From Mansonella perstans (taxonomy: Eukaryota > Nematoda > Chromadorea > Rhabditida > Onchocercidae), in NCBI GenBank assembly GCA_037074765.1, contig JBAMDO010000231.1:21230-85229 (forward strand): a stretch of DNA of 64,000 nucleotides. The letters are read 5' to 3'. Below are positions 11,216-24,800 of this stretch, piece by piece (position 1 is the stretch's first letter; each line of letters opens with the position of its first letter). The notes under the pieces were generated by a model. The model did not search any database. It was not told where the DNA came from and saw only the letters and a program-made list of their open reading frames with translations. The position numbers and the translations under genes were made by a program.

Positions 11216-12798
11216 CGATCTCACTGATGTGACTGCTTTATAATTCCACTTAAAAAAAAATCGTTTATTTTATGCTTTAAATGTACATAAACGTTATTTC
11301 TATTTTATTATAATTAGCATAATTTACTACTAGCTGGCAGAAAAAAAGAACAGATTCTTGCAAATTTAATAACTTATCATAGTTTAGATAAAAATGGAAT
11401 AATTTATAACCCAAGTTATAGAGCACTAAAAAAAGATATTTATGTATAAATACATACTGAAAACACATAACAATTCAATGAGTTGCTAGTATGCACAAAT
11501 GAAAAAGACATAACCGTTGCACTTAATGTAGAAAAAATGTATATATGAAATACTTGATAACTCCAAGATTGTCCTCTTCCGCTATGCTGATCCCATGTTC
11601 GAAATATAGGTATTGATATCGAATATAAAAGACGTAGAAATTCCTGGAGGGGGGACAACAGAGTTCGCTTTTAAATGATAAAATTTAAGGATATGTTTAA
11701 GATTTACTAATTTAATGTGCAAGTATAGAGATTCAATTGTCAAACATTCAGATGGGTTGCATTAACTTATCACATATCATTTATTTATAGCTGATACTGT
11801 GCTCTGTTTACAGTAATTTTCATTTTTCATTATTTAGCGCATTTTGAATTTATGAGATTCGTTATATTCAATAAAGAGGTCACTTTTAAATCATTGATTT
11901 TCATGTTTGTTCATTGTCTATGTTTTATTTCGAATGCATTGATATCTTTACTTGTATTCATCATAAAAGTAAAGTCGAATTATAGTTATGACCTCTGTTC
12001 TTATACCTCCTCTTGTCACCTTCCTAATTGGCCCTAATTGGACCAAATTTAGATGTAATTATTATTAATTCGAATTAATTATCATGTTAAAATGTCATTT
12101 TATGTGAAATTAACAAATACGCAAACATCAATCAGTTCATTGTTTGCTCATAAAAAAAATTATGTAATACTCAGTGCTGTTTCTTCTAAAATCGTTTTCA
12201 TCGATTTTCTTATAATATTCACTAATTTGCTTAATATTACTCAACTTATTGATTGCTTATTACTTTGATAAAAGTAATGTAGGAGTTAAGTAAAAAGAAA
12301 TGATTTCAGATTTGCAAGTAAATATTCATGAATTAGAACACATTTAAAAATATATCATTTAACGCTAAGGAAAGAAGAAAAAAACTTGTCCAATCCTTTG
12401 AACAAGAAATTACAATTTTATCTCTGTATGTATTGTTTACAATTTAAGAGATTACTAACGAATTCTTATTGTATTACTCGAAAAAAAAAAAAAAAAAAAA
12501 ACAGTAATATCGGCAAAACAATGTCCTTACTGTATTATTTGAGAAGGATACGATAATTTTCTAAATAATATACTTTGAATTTTTTTAAAATCTACAATGT
12601 CTATCATATTTCATACAAATACACACAAAAAGACATAAATAATACTACTTCATCTCCATTTTTCTGTAACAAACAAAAAAAGTCACAAGTTTAAAGATTC
12701 TGAGCAAAAAAGTAGGGAACGAAACTTGATGGTTGCTTTGAAAGAAAAATGTTCATTGTACCCGGGCTGAACAGCTATAACCAAACTCTTCTAAATAA
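11216..12798. other. Convergent intergenic region (NAA40 3' end / secreted-protein gene 3' end)
   Basis: Two genes point at each other across 1.6 kb. The region contains a long A run (12480-12501) and short chance open frames, and no coding exon I can support. Confidence 0.5.
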
Positions 12799-15700
12799 TC
12801 ACCGTTTCCTGCCTGGAGCAAAAAGGTACTGGAATTGCGGTGGTACGGTAGGAATTAAATGGTCTGGTATAGTGTAGTTCCTGATGAATTTTACAAGCTA
12901 AAAAATTGTTTGAATTATTTAATATGAACGAATAAAGTAGAAAAAAATATCTTTGACATATTTAAGAGAAAATTGCACTGGTTTTTAAATTGATATTTCT
13001 TTAAAAGTTTTTCTGTTTTTATTTCCATTTTTGATTATAATAAGTATTCCCAAAAAAAAAAAAAAAATTTTCATTATTTCAGAAATTTTTTAAAAATTGC
13101 TCTTTTTTTGTATTTTTTTAAATGGATTGTTTTATTTAATCAATTTTAAAGTGCAAATCTTTCAAGGCTATAATACCTGTTCTTTGATAACATCCAATGC
13201 ACCGCCTGTATTTGCCCATCGTTGTAACCGCTGTAAATTATCCAGACCAATTGTTCGATCAATGTGGCCTAGCAATTTAGCTTGACTATCTAATTTTTCG
13301 CTGCCTAATGCAACCTAAAAATTTAGGAACTGTTAAAATAATTATTTGGAATATGTATATATATAAAGAAACTGTAGTATTTTACTACACTACAGAAAGC
13401 ATCGTCGGTATACGATAGTAGACGGAATACTATATTCCTAACAATATCGTGTACTATCAGTGACTGTATTACTGTAATATTTGGTGTTCTACATGATAAT
13501 CGGCGGCATATTGTATTAATTGGTAATAAAATAATTCATTAATAATTGTATTTATTACTGATATCATCAAGAGTATCATTACCGGCATAATTGATTTATA
13601 ATATTTATCTCTCTTGCTTACAGTGTAAGCATAAAAAGAAGGAAAAATAAGGCAACAATTATTCTGTAAAAAAAAAAATAAAATGCAGAAGTAAATAAGA
13701 TCCTATTGGTAACGATTTAATTAAGGTGATAACTAAACTACTTTCATGAATTTTCGAGAAAAAATATGCAAATACAAGATTTACTTCTAAAATATCGATT
13801 GCAGCAGATTCAATTGGCGTACCCTGCTCGAAATGATTGATCGCTTGATTGAAGCCAATATCTGCTCTAGTTAGGAAATTCAATAACGCTGATGGTTTAA
13901 TCTGGAAAAGTTTAAAAAAAACAAATGTGCTTTTGAATTCCGAATTTTGAATTTAAGCAATCAAAGTTTTGAACATTTAAATTAAAGGCTAGGAAAATAA
14001 AAATTTAAAAAGAGGAATGACAAATGTACAGTTCTAGTAATTAATGTGATAAAAATGCAAGAAAATGAGTATTTTTTCCGTTTAAGATTGTCGCTTTTTT
14101 TAATTTAAATTTTTTTGCATAAGAAAATTTGTTGACAACAAATGAACCTTTGTTTGAGTTCAATTAATTTCTTTTTTAAATTTCAAACGACAGAGAGAAT
14201 GAATGAAAAAGGTCAACGTTAACTTCATAAATAATGCATGAAAAAGAATGTCATCAAATTAATTTGAAAAAAAGAAAAGTGACAAATTTTATGATAACTG
14301 TGCAATCATGTCATATCTGAATTCCTTACTTCATCGTAAAATTGTTTTGAAAATTTCGCAATATATTTTAAAAATTTAGAATACCTTAGATTACTTAGAT
14401 TACCTGGAAGAAACTTAGATTACCTGGAGGAAACTTAGATTTGATGGAGGAAAAAAGATTTTTTATCATTGCTTATCATTGTTTGCATCACTCATGTTGT
14501 AGCGGAAATAACTATACTGATATTTATAATTAAATTTTAAAAAAAGCAAAAAAAATAACGGACCGTGGTAGGCGGATTTTGTGTTCTAATATGGCGATCT
14601 GATGAGGTGGGTAAGATGCCGGCTACAGCACCACCAATTCCAACTGCTGGTACCGGTGGCGGGATAGCTGCACCAGATATAATTGGTGGACCGAGACCAT
14701 CACCGGTTGGACCAATTCGATTTGGTGTTAATGCCGATTCACCCGTGAATATTGATTCTTTCAGTTCATTATCTTAATAACATATCATTACACAAAATAT
14801 ATCCAACATGTGCAACAAATTATTTACAAATACAATTCATCAATTAATTCATTGAAATTTTAAAATGCAACTACAATTTGTTCTTTGCTTTTTTTGAATG
14901 AATTTTTATTTTTAAATTTTTCAAAACTAAGCTGATCTTTAAAATCAAAAAAATTACCAAAATTTCCGGGTTCCGGTTGTAATTCATGAAATGGATTGTT
15001 TAATATCGGTCTTCCTTTCCCTGTTCCAAAATCACCATCAAAATCTGAAGGTGGTGATGCAGGAATCAATCCAGAATTTTGCAATTTCGTTTCTGGCAGT
15101 GATTTTTCTACAAGTTCTGATGAAGATGACGAGATCAATGCTGTTGTTTCACTGGAACTAGCAATTTTTTCCGTTGTCATTTCTGTTGTTTCAACATTGC
15201 TGAAATTTTAATAATTTTTCATTTTTGCAAAAACTACGAAAACACTAAAGAGCATTAATGTTTTGAAAATTTCAATAAGATCTTTTGAAGTCGCCGTCTG
15301 AAAACTTTTTGTTGAAATTATGATGAATATTCGATATTTCCAATATTTATGAGTAAAAATTTCAGAAAAAAATGTGATTCTTAGATTGCTATCAAAATTA
15401 CTGTAAATAGAACACTTTATATAGCTAGCAAAAGAAGAAATAAATCACTCGTTAGGATTGTCATCTGTCGCTGGCTTCTGATCGTTGTTATCAAGAACGC
15501 CTATACCATCAGTCATACTAAAATCAACTGGTGGTTTTTTACCATCACCAAGTGCCGTTAAATCAAAATCGTCAATCGGAAGCTTGTCATTGCCAAACTG
15601 TGCATCATTTTCTTCAATTTTATTATTTTTTGATGTGATCTCTGCCGATTTACCTGAATTATCAAAACCGGTTGATGATGCATTAAAACTGTTCCAACTC

Positions 15701-15827
15701 ACTCGATGTATCCATCATTATTAACTATGGCATCAATCGAATCACTTGAAAAATCTATCGTGAAAAAAAAGATAAAAATAATTAAAAATTTTTGGAAAGG
15801 CACTTTCAAAACAACTCACAACTCATA

Positions 15828-15886
<59 letters not shown>

Positions 15887-18800
15887 CACACATACACGTA
15901 TTGCAAATTTAATTTTTTTGTTCTGATACAATTTGAAAAGTTTAAAGGACGGAGTTTTTTTTTTAAAATTTTTTCCCAACTATTTCATGTTTTTCCATCT
16001 TTTAAATGATATTATCCTTATTCTTCTAATCTATATATCATCATATCTTATTATCTTATCACATTGGTTATTTTCATTCACTTTACATTGGACAAACAGT
16101 ATTTGTTTACTTTTTCATTTTCTTTTTACAAATTAAATACGATTATTGGTGGCATTTAATGCTGGAAACATAAAATAAATAGATGAAAATAGGTTAATCT
16201 TTCATAAAGATTTAGTACAAAATTTTTCATAATTTATTGTTTCTCCTTCCGTATTCTCTCTCTCTCTCTTTCTCTCTCCTGTTGTCTCTCCCTTATCAAT
16301 TTTATTACTTAATCCTTTGACCTCTTTTCGTGCTTTCTTTAAATTTATTTTATTAGTAATAATTTCAATTTATTTGATAATAGAAATTCTCAATTCAATA
16401 ATATCATAAATTACAATTTAATCGGTTCGATTAATTTCAATTAATTGTTATTTTGTAAGGATTTTTAACAAAGATTTAAATGAGAAAGAGAAAGAGAGAG
16501 AGAGAGAGAGAGAGTAGATAATAATATTTATAATTTTACAAAGATTTACCATTTGCTTCATTGTGTAAAAATACTTGTTCAATTTCACTTTCCAAATTTA
16601 ATGGTTCGAGTTGAGGCAAAGAAATTGGACTTCGTCCGAATGCTGTTTGATTGCCTCTTAAAAGTCCTTTCTCATCTTAAAAGATTGAAGAATGAAAATT
16701 AAGCAATTAAAATTGATCATTTCATTTGATGACACATACACATACCCACATATTTTTATTTAATAAATTTTTATTAAATCCTTTAATTTCAATTTCCATT
16801 GAATTTTATTGCAAAATTTAAAAATACCAAAAAATTTTTTTAATTAAAATTGAATTTTTGAAAGTTTTTTTCAATCAAAAATTGAAAAATTATAAATTTA
16901 AAAACGATAAGTTACAATATCATTGAATGTGAAAGGCCTGATTAAAAATTGTGGGGCGAAAATGAAAGCGCACTTGGCTTCCGTATTTTAAGCCGTGGTT
17001 GTCGTCGAAATTTCTGAGCAAATTTAAATTTCTTTATCGGTGTAATTTTCCGAAAGTGATAATCGTTTGCTTCTGTGCTGAACGAAAATAATTTTGGTTC
17101 AATGGTTGTTACATTATCAAAATCCATGAATTTTGAATTGAACGAAGATGAGGATGAAGAAGCGGTAGCAGTAGTGACGGTTGTTTCATTCATAACAGTT
17201 GCTGTAGTAGCATTAAAAGCGGTTTCAATGATTGTTGATTTTGGTGTAACTTCGGTAACAAAATCGGTAACAGGCACCGTAGTTGCATTAATTGCAATAG
17301 TTGATGCTGTGGTAGTTGTTGGTTCTACTATTTCCCTTGGCCATTCATCCACTAAAAATTACCATTTTTTATATATTCAAAATGATTTAGTGTGAAATAA
17401 TAATAAAACAGTTTACTGAAATAATAATAATAAAACAATGCCTCTGGAATCATTAAAATATTTAATAAAAAATTTTAGTAAAAGTTGAAAATTTTCAAGT
17501 TTCTTACGAAATTTCGAAAGTATAAAAAGTTATCAGGTTAATTAGAAAAAAATTGCTTTTCAGATCAATTAAATTTGAACTTTTCAAAAAAAAACAATTT
17601 ACTCCTCTCCCCCCCGCAAAGAATCAATTAATTTAATAGAAATTTAATTCTCAGCTTGATTTGAAATGATGATGACAATCAATATGGTTGACCTTAATTT
17701 AACCAAGACAAATGTCGTATAAATGACACAAAATTTTAATTACTTTTCATTTTCCAAACTAATTCTGACATTCGGAATTCTCAGCGTAGTTCTTTGATTG
17801 GATCAAAATAAATTTATGAGAGATTTAAGGAATTTCAAGAATTGACAAAAGTAATTGGACAAAATTTTCAGACAATGCGCACAGTTTTCTTTTGTTTTAC
17901 ATCAAATAATTATTGATCTCTCCAACTAGTTAACTAATTAATTAATCAGTCAGTTTTACTAATTGGGAAAAAATGGAAGAAGTAAAAGTGGTATACACGC
18001 GAAAAAATTCACATTACTCCATTTTATCAATTCTCGCATCAAATATTTCTTTTTTCTTTTATGGTAAAACTAATTTCAAAAAGAAAAAAAGGAAGCAAAA
18101 AAAAGTGAAAAAAAGAAGGAAACCTTTATTGTTGAGTAACTTTGACTTTACTTCAGCATTTGAAAGTAATATTCCACCAATACGTGGGCGTTTTTCGACT
18201 CTTTCACTATTTGTTTGTTTCATGTGTTTTTGTAGCTTTTTCATAATCTTTTGCATTCGATTTGAAAAATGTGATGGACCGTTGTCACCTTTTGCTAAAA
18301 CAACACGCTGCCAATTTCGTCGCCTGTACGGATACTGTATCGTTTTCACCATTGGACCTAGCTTACGCCATCTAACCTGTATATATGGATTAAATTGGAA
18401 CTGAAATTGGAATTCGATTATTATTACTATTACTGCTTCTTGTCTATTATTATTATTGTTATAATTATTACTACTCTATTACTGTTATTGTTATTGTTAT
18501 TAATGAGAGTATTGCCAATGTCATCAGTATTATTTTCAATATTGTTGTTGCTGTTATTATACTATTATTAATATTATTGCTATTACTGTATTATTATTAT
18601 TGTTACAATTATATTATAATTACAATTATTATTGTTATTATTGCCGACACTTGAAAGCGAAACAAACAGTGCAATTATTGTTGAGATTGATTTAAAAAAT
18701 TAGTATTTATATCGTCTAATTATTGAATTTATTTATTATAAATGAAAAAATGAAATGAGCCAATATATTATAATTGATCACTGGAATGTTAAAAAAAGCT

Positions 18801-21770
18801 ACTGATTTTCTATTTTTAAAAACCAATTTTTTTCTTTTTTTTTCAAAATTTTCTTTGAAATTTTCTTACCTCTGTTCTTGATTCTTTTGCTTCATCAATT
18901 GTAGTTGTTGGCGATACACGACTTAATAAAACTGGCTGTATTATTGAAGGAGTTACTGTTATTGCTGTTTCCATTATCGTTACAGTTGTTGTTGCTCTTG
19001 TTGTTGTTAATGTTGTTGTTGTTGTTGTTGTTGTTTTTTCTGTTGTTGTTTCTCGTAATTTTGGTTTTACACTTATTGGCTTCTCTTCCTTTTCGTTGCT
19101 ATAAAAACTTTGCAAAAATGGCGAGATTGCTTTCGATAACGCATAATTGATTTCCTGAAAAAAAAATAATCCGTTTAGAAAAAAAAAATGAAAAATTGAA
19201 ATCTGTTATATTCATTATGACGGTGTTATAATACATTGTTACCGTATTATATTATGATATCTGATACGCCTTTGTTACCGTACTATCTTTTAGAAACACC
19301 TAAGAAACGTTTTTTTTTTTTTTTTTTTTTTTTTTCAGCATTATCGCCGATTAGAGAAACAGAATAATTTAACAGAAATAATGGAGTATAATAGTAACGA
19401 AATGCAGGAATGGAATAGCAATAGAATTCAGAAATAAAATACTAGTAGAATAATAAAATACAGGAATAGAACGGTATAAAATAATGGAATGCAGAAATAT
19501 AGTGATAACAAATACATGAATAGAATGATAATAAAATAACGGAGTTAGAGAATATGATAAGATCGAAGAAGGGCATAATAGGCAAGGATATAAGAACGAT
19601 TAATAGTAAGATAATAATGACAGTACTGTAAAATTGAATATTAAATACAGAAAAAGTAATATAAATACAGAAAATATTAATGGAATGTAGATAAAGTGAA
19701 TTTATGATTTTTTAAATTCCTTCAAGTCATCTTTTTATTTTTTCAATTTTCATTTCATTTTTTTTTTTTTTATTTTTCAGCCAAACAGAAAAAATGCTAA
19801 CATTTCTGGGGTAAGAAGCGAATCCTTTTGATCGCGAAGGATAAACTTCGTCTACCGTATTCTGTAACTGTGATTGTTCTTGTGGTTGCTCCAATTTTGC
19901 AATGTTCATTATTCGTGATGATTGTTTCCTGATAATAATCAATGAAAATCACTGAAGTCACAATAAATACAAACAAATAATTTTCGTTGTGATTTCAAAA
20001 CTTATACGAATTCATCTTTTATATTAATTACTTTCTTGGTACTAATTATTGTATTAATTAGCATTAATTACTTTTATAATTACTTAAAGAAAATTTGTCT
20101 TCAATATCAATTGCAGAAAATTCAGCTTTTACATTAATTACTTACATTTGTGGATCAAATGTATTTGTTGCTGATGACTTGAATGGTCGCAACCTTTTAA
20201 TATTATTCAAAAGAAAACGACTTGGACGAGAACGATAATCGAAGTTTGAGATGTATTCAGTTTGCTGAAAATTATATGACTATGAAGATTATATGACTAT
20301 GAAAATCATATGACTATGAAAATTATATAACTATAAAAATTATATGAAATTGTATGATCGCTGTAATGATCATGATTAGTATGTTGTGATTAAGTGAGAT
20401 TAAATTGTATTAAAGTAAATAATATGTGAATTTCGTGATATTTATATGCTGTAATATACGTTAATAAATCGTCAAACTAATTTTTTATAAATTAATTAAA
20501 TTTTTGATAAATGTCTTTAAAAATTTTTCAGTCTTATACTGATAATAATAATAATAATAATAATAATCATTTTTACTCCATTAATTCACAATCTTTAATT
20601 AATCATCTTCGTTTTTTTCAATTTTGTTTAGGTAAATTATTGTGATTTATATCGCGGGGTTGATTAATTAATAACTTGATTAATTAATTAATCCTGCATT
20701 TTTTCAAAAATTTATTAACCATGCTTGTTCATAAATATTTTCTTTTGATAAATGTACAAAATAATAAAGGACGCTTATTGGATGTGTCTGAATTAATTAC
20801 TGAACGGCAAGGTTTTTCGGATAGATTTTTTCTTACTTCCAAACTAAAACTTAAATTCAAGTACCAGATCAAAACTACTTTAGGCACTAGATGAAATGCT
20901 TCACATATTAGATAAAGCAGCAAAAAGATATGCTTGCAATAAATATATTTTAAAAATCAGATAGGACTACAAACACATTTCATTATTAAATCCTGCAACT
21001 AATTAATTGAAATTACAGTAAATACAATGAGTATTTCTTTTTCTCCATTTGTCCACTTTTCCATTCTATTATTATTGATAATCAATTTAATTAAGTAATT
21101 GGTTGAAATTACTTCAATTATTCATTAAATCAATGAAAAGTTTTGAAGGTTATTCAACATGAAAACAAATCAAGAAAAAAAATTCATTGTTGTGAGTTCT
21201 TTGAAAAATTTTTTTCCGAAAAATATTAGCAGATGGGTCGAAAAAAAGACAAGAAGTGAAAAAGAAATGAAAAAAGAAGGATAAAAAATCATCAGCTGGA
21301 GAAAATTACTTTTTTAAATTTAAAGAGAAAGAAATGAGAGCAAAATAACGGAAAAACAAAAATGGAGGAGTGGATGGGATGATGGTACATTATCTTCGAA
21401 TGATAACTGATAATCGCTGTTTGATTATCTTAGAATGGCAATTGATAATTGTTGGTTTATCATTTCAAAATTTGAAATAGTTTATAAATTTTAAACTTGA
21501 ATTAAGAAGCAACATTCATCTCTAACATTTATTGGATAAATTTGAGCAATCAATGAATTTTTTCCCAGTAAATTTTTTTCTCAAGGATAATTTTAATTAT
21601 GGCATGATGTAGCATATTGTTTTATGCTATCATCAAGCCTATCAACTTAATTTAATATCATTAGGACTTCCATACCGATGTAGTATTATTTTCAAGATCC
21701 ATCCTAATTTGTCAACAACGGCGCATTTGCCAGTCATATGTGAGTGTGTATGTGTGTGTGTGAATGTGTG

Positions 21771-21849
<79 letters not shown>

Positions 21850-24800
21850 ATATGTTATCATTAAACACTTTGATATGCTATCACCGGTTTTGAACGGATT
21901 TGTGAAATTTAGCCTATTTATTAAATTTTAAAATTTTAATTTATTTCCGAAGTTTGTTTACAAACTATATTAATTACACATTAAGTAATTACATTTATTT
22001 AATCTAATCTTTCGCTTTCTAAATTATGTCAAATAAAAAGTCTTGAAAAAACTAAATTAAATTTAACGGAATAATAATGTTTTGTTATCATCTTATTGAT
22101 TTATTTTCTAATGTTGTGATAACTTATCTCAAACAGTTATTTTTAAGCCACTTCTGCAAGATTATAAAGTAATTTGTAAATGGAAAATCATACAGATATA
22201 AATCAATTTTCAGAAGCACAATGTTAACGAAATTGATAATAATAAAGATAAAAAAATTGAAAATTTAATATTTAATTTCAAAAAGTAATTTATTACTTTT
22301 TTTGCCTTTATTTTTAGTGTAAATACACTTTGAATAAAAATTAATCACCTATTGGTGCGACAATAGAAACCATTTGAAAATTATTTCGTCCAAACTTTAC
22401 CTAGTTCAAAAGTTCCGAAACATTATCATCTACTCCTAATCGTGATTTTCTTCTGTACGCTGGGAAGAAAATTACAACTTACTATGAAACTGATAAGAGA
22501 TGAGTCATAAGTAATGTAAACAAGTTATTATAGCCTTTCAATACTTTATTCTAAATTAATGTATCCTTTATACATGTATGTTAATTCCAGTTTGAAATTT
22601 AACCAGACAAAAATTATTTCCTAAAAAAATTGAGATCAGCCAAAGAAGTAAACAAATATTTATTTTAGAAAAGATCCTATGATATAAATGAATAAATTAT
22701 TTGGTCTGTTTGTTAAATTTTGAATGTGTCTGATTAAATAAACAAAAACATTGTCGCATTGTCAAATATCATTTTTTTAAATTTATTTCTTCCATTTTAC
22801 TTCATCCTTGAAAATCACTTCACTCATTAAAAAGCTTGTAGTTATGCTTAACTTGTTAATTATCTTTTCGATATTATATTGATTGTAAAGGAATTTAAAT
22901 AAATGAATTGGTATAATTATTTGTTAATTTTATCATTCTTTTATTGTGGCTTTCTTAAAATGTGACAATGTAAAAGATCAAGGCAATACATTATTTGATT
23001 ATATGATAACAGTTGGTGGGATGAATTAGTAATCTTAGGCAACGCTCTCAAACTGACAGATTATAATATCCGGTACAAGAAACTAGTTTTACCGGAAAAC
23101 AAATCAGATGAAAGAAAACCGGTTCACTCAACTATTTCAAATTTGAAGTGATAATTTCACTGCATCCTTATGCGGCAAAGAGGAAGAATACGATTTTTGC
23201 AGTGAAATCAATCTAAATGAGAAAAATTTTTTTCCGTCAAAACAGAAGAACAAAACTAATCGAAACCAATTAAAATAGTAAAAGTTTAATTATTTCAAAT
23301 ACTTAAATCCTTTATATAACTGTAATTTAAATTACATTAGAAAATTTAAAAAAAAAGAACGAAATACTTTTCGTTCTTGCCTTAGCACGAAATTATTTCT
23401 TTATTTACCTAACAAATTAAATATTATTATTAATCGATAGTTTTATACACTGAATAATGTGCGACAATTATAGTAACCACTTAAACTTTTCATTTTTTAA
23501 AATCACGTGTATCACATACTTTACATTTTGAAACGGCATACGCCATTTATCTCGTTACAATATTAGAGATAATGAATAACTGCATTATTTCTTTTTCTGA
23601 TAACTATTGTTTTTTTTCTGTTTGTCATTGTTATAGATAATTTTCATTAAAATCATTACCATTCTTCACTTATCGCTATCATTACTAATATTATTACCAT
23701 CGTTGTTTTTATTATTATTATTCTTACTACCATCAATATTATTGTTTTATAATTACGTTGTCAAATATAAATAGTGATAATAATGACGTTAATAATAAAA
23801 ATCTCAATCGCATGATCATTTTAAATTATTATTTAATAGGAGTTTCGGAACATAATGGAATTCGAATACAAAGATAGAAATTAACACTATCTTGTTAATG
23901 CACTTTTTAATTTTTAATTTTCATTTGACTTTTATTTATTTTTATTTTATATGCTTCATTCGGAACAGTTTTTGCAAATTCTAGATTTTATTCGATTACT
24001 GATTTAATTAATTATTCCTTCGATTGATCTATTTAATTGTCTCTTTCCAGTGCAATTAATTAAATCAATAAATTAAAAAAAACTTCAGTAAAAAGTGACG
24101 GATTTTTTTCTGAACTATAATAGAAAAATTTTTAATCAATGTTATTATTCATTTATATTATCACTATTATTATTGTATAATAATAAGAAATTGCAAACCA
24201 CTATTAATCACGCTTTTTTGCAAATCAATAAATTTTGGTATTAATTTCTTAATTATTAAATTTGTGGTAAAACAGTAATTATATCTATAATTTTTAAATC
24301 AAATAATTATTTAAGGCAATATCGAAAATAATAATAACTACGCCACTTCGAATAATTGCATAAAATCGCTTTCATAAAATTTTTTCCTTAAAAAAACCAG
24401 TTTTAAAGTCGAATTTAAATAATTTCACGAATTTCAACAAAACAAGACGTGAGAACAGGAAAAAAATGTTTTTTTCATAGTATTAGGCAAAATTATTGAT
24501 AAAAAATTTTATAATAAGCCTTTTAAATTACAATTACCTTTATAGTTATTATTAATTAATTATTTTTTTACAGCAATACATATGGACTTAAAATATTTTC
24601 AACCATTTCAATTATTCACACAAGTTTTGTTGTTTTCAATTCTTTTGATTACTTGTCTTAAAGTTAATCAAATCTCATTGTTTGACAATTTTACATTTCA
24701 ATGTGAATCTTCTTTGATTTTGAAACAAACTGAAAGTAAAGCTTGAAATTTTCAATTAATTGTTTTCTCACTTAATTTCACTAATGTTATAATTAAATAA

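Noticed and set aside
15698..15703. 14-base GTGAGT...ACAG as a real intron in the secreted-protein gene
   Set aside because: Far below any plausible spliceosomal intron length, so treated as a frameshift or alternative-exon question instead.
17075..17395. 106-codon plus-strand ORF (VVAVVTVV-like)
   Set aside because: Mirror image of the Thr-rich exon of the secreted-protein gene, which has splice-site and phase support.
18905..19150. Leu-rich plus-strand ORF (LLLLLLLL)
   Set aside because: Antisense of ACA/ACN threonine codons in the secreted-protein gene.
21642..21851. HTHTHT ORF on the minus strand
   Set aside because: Translation of a (GT)n microsatellite.
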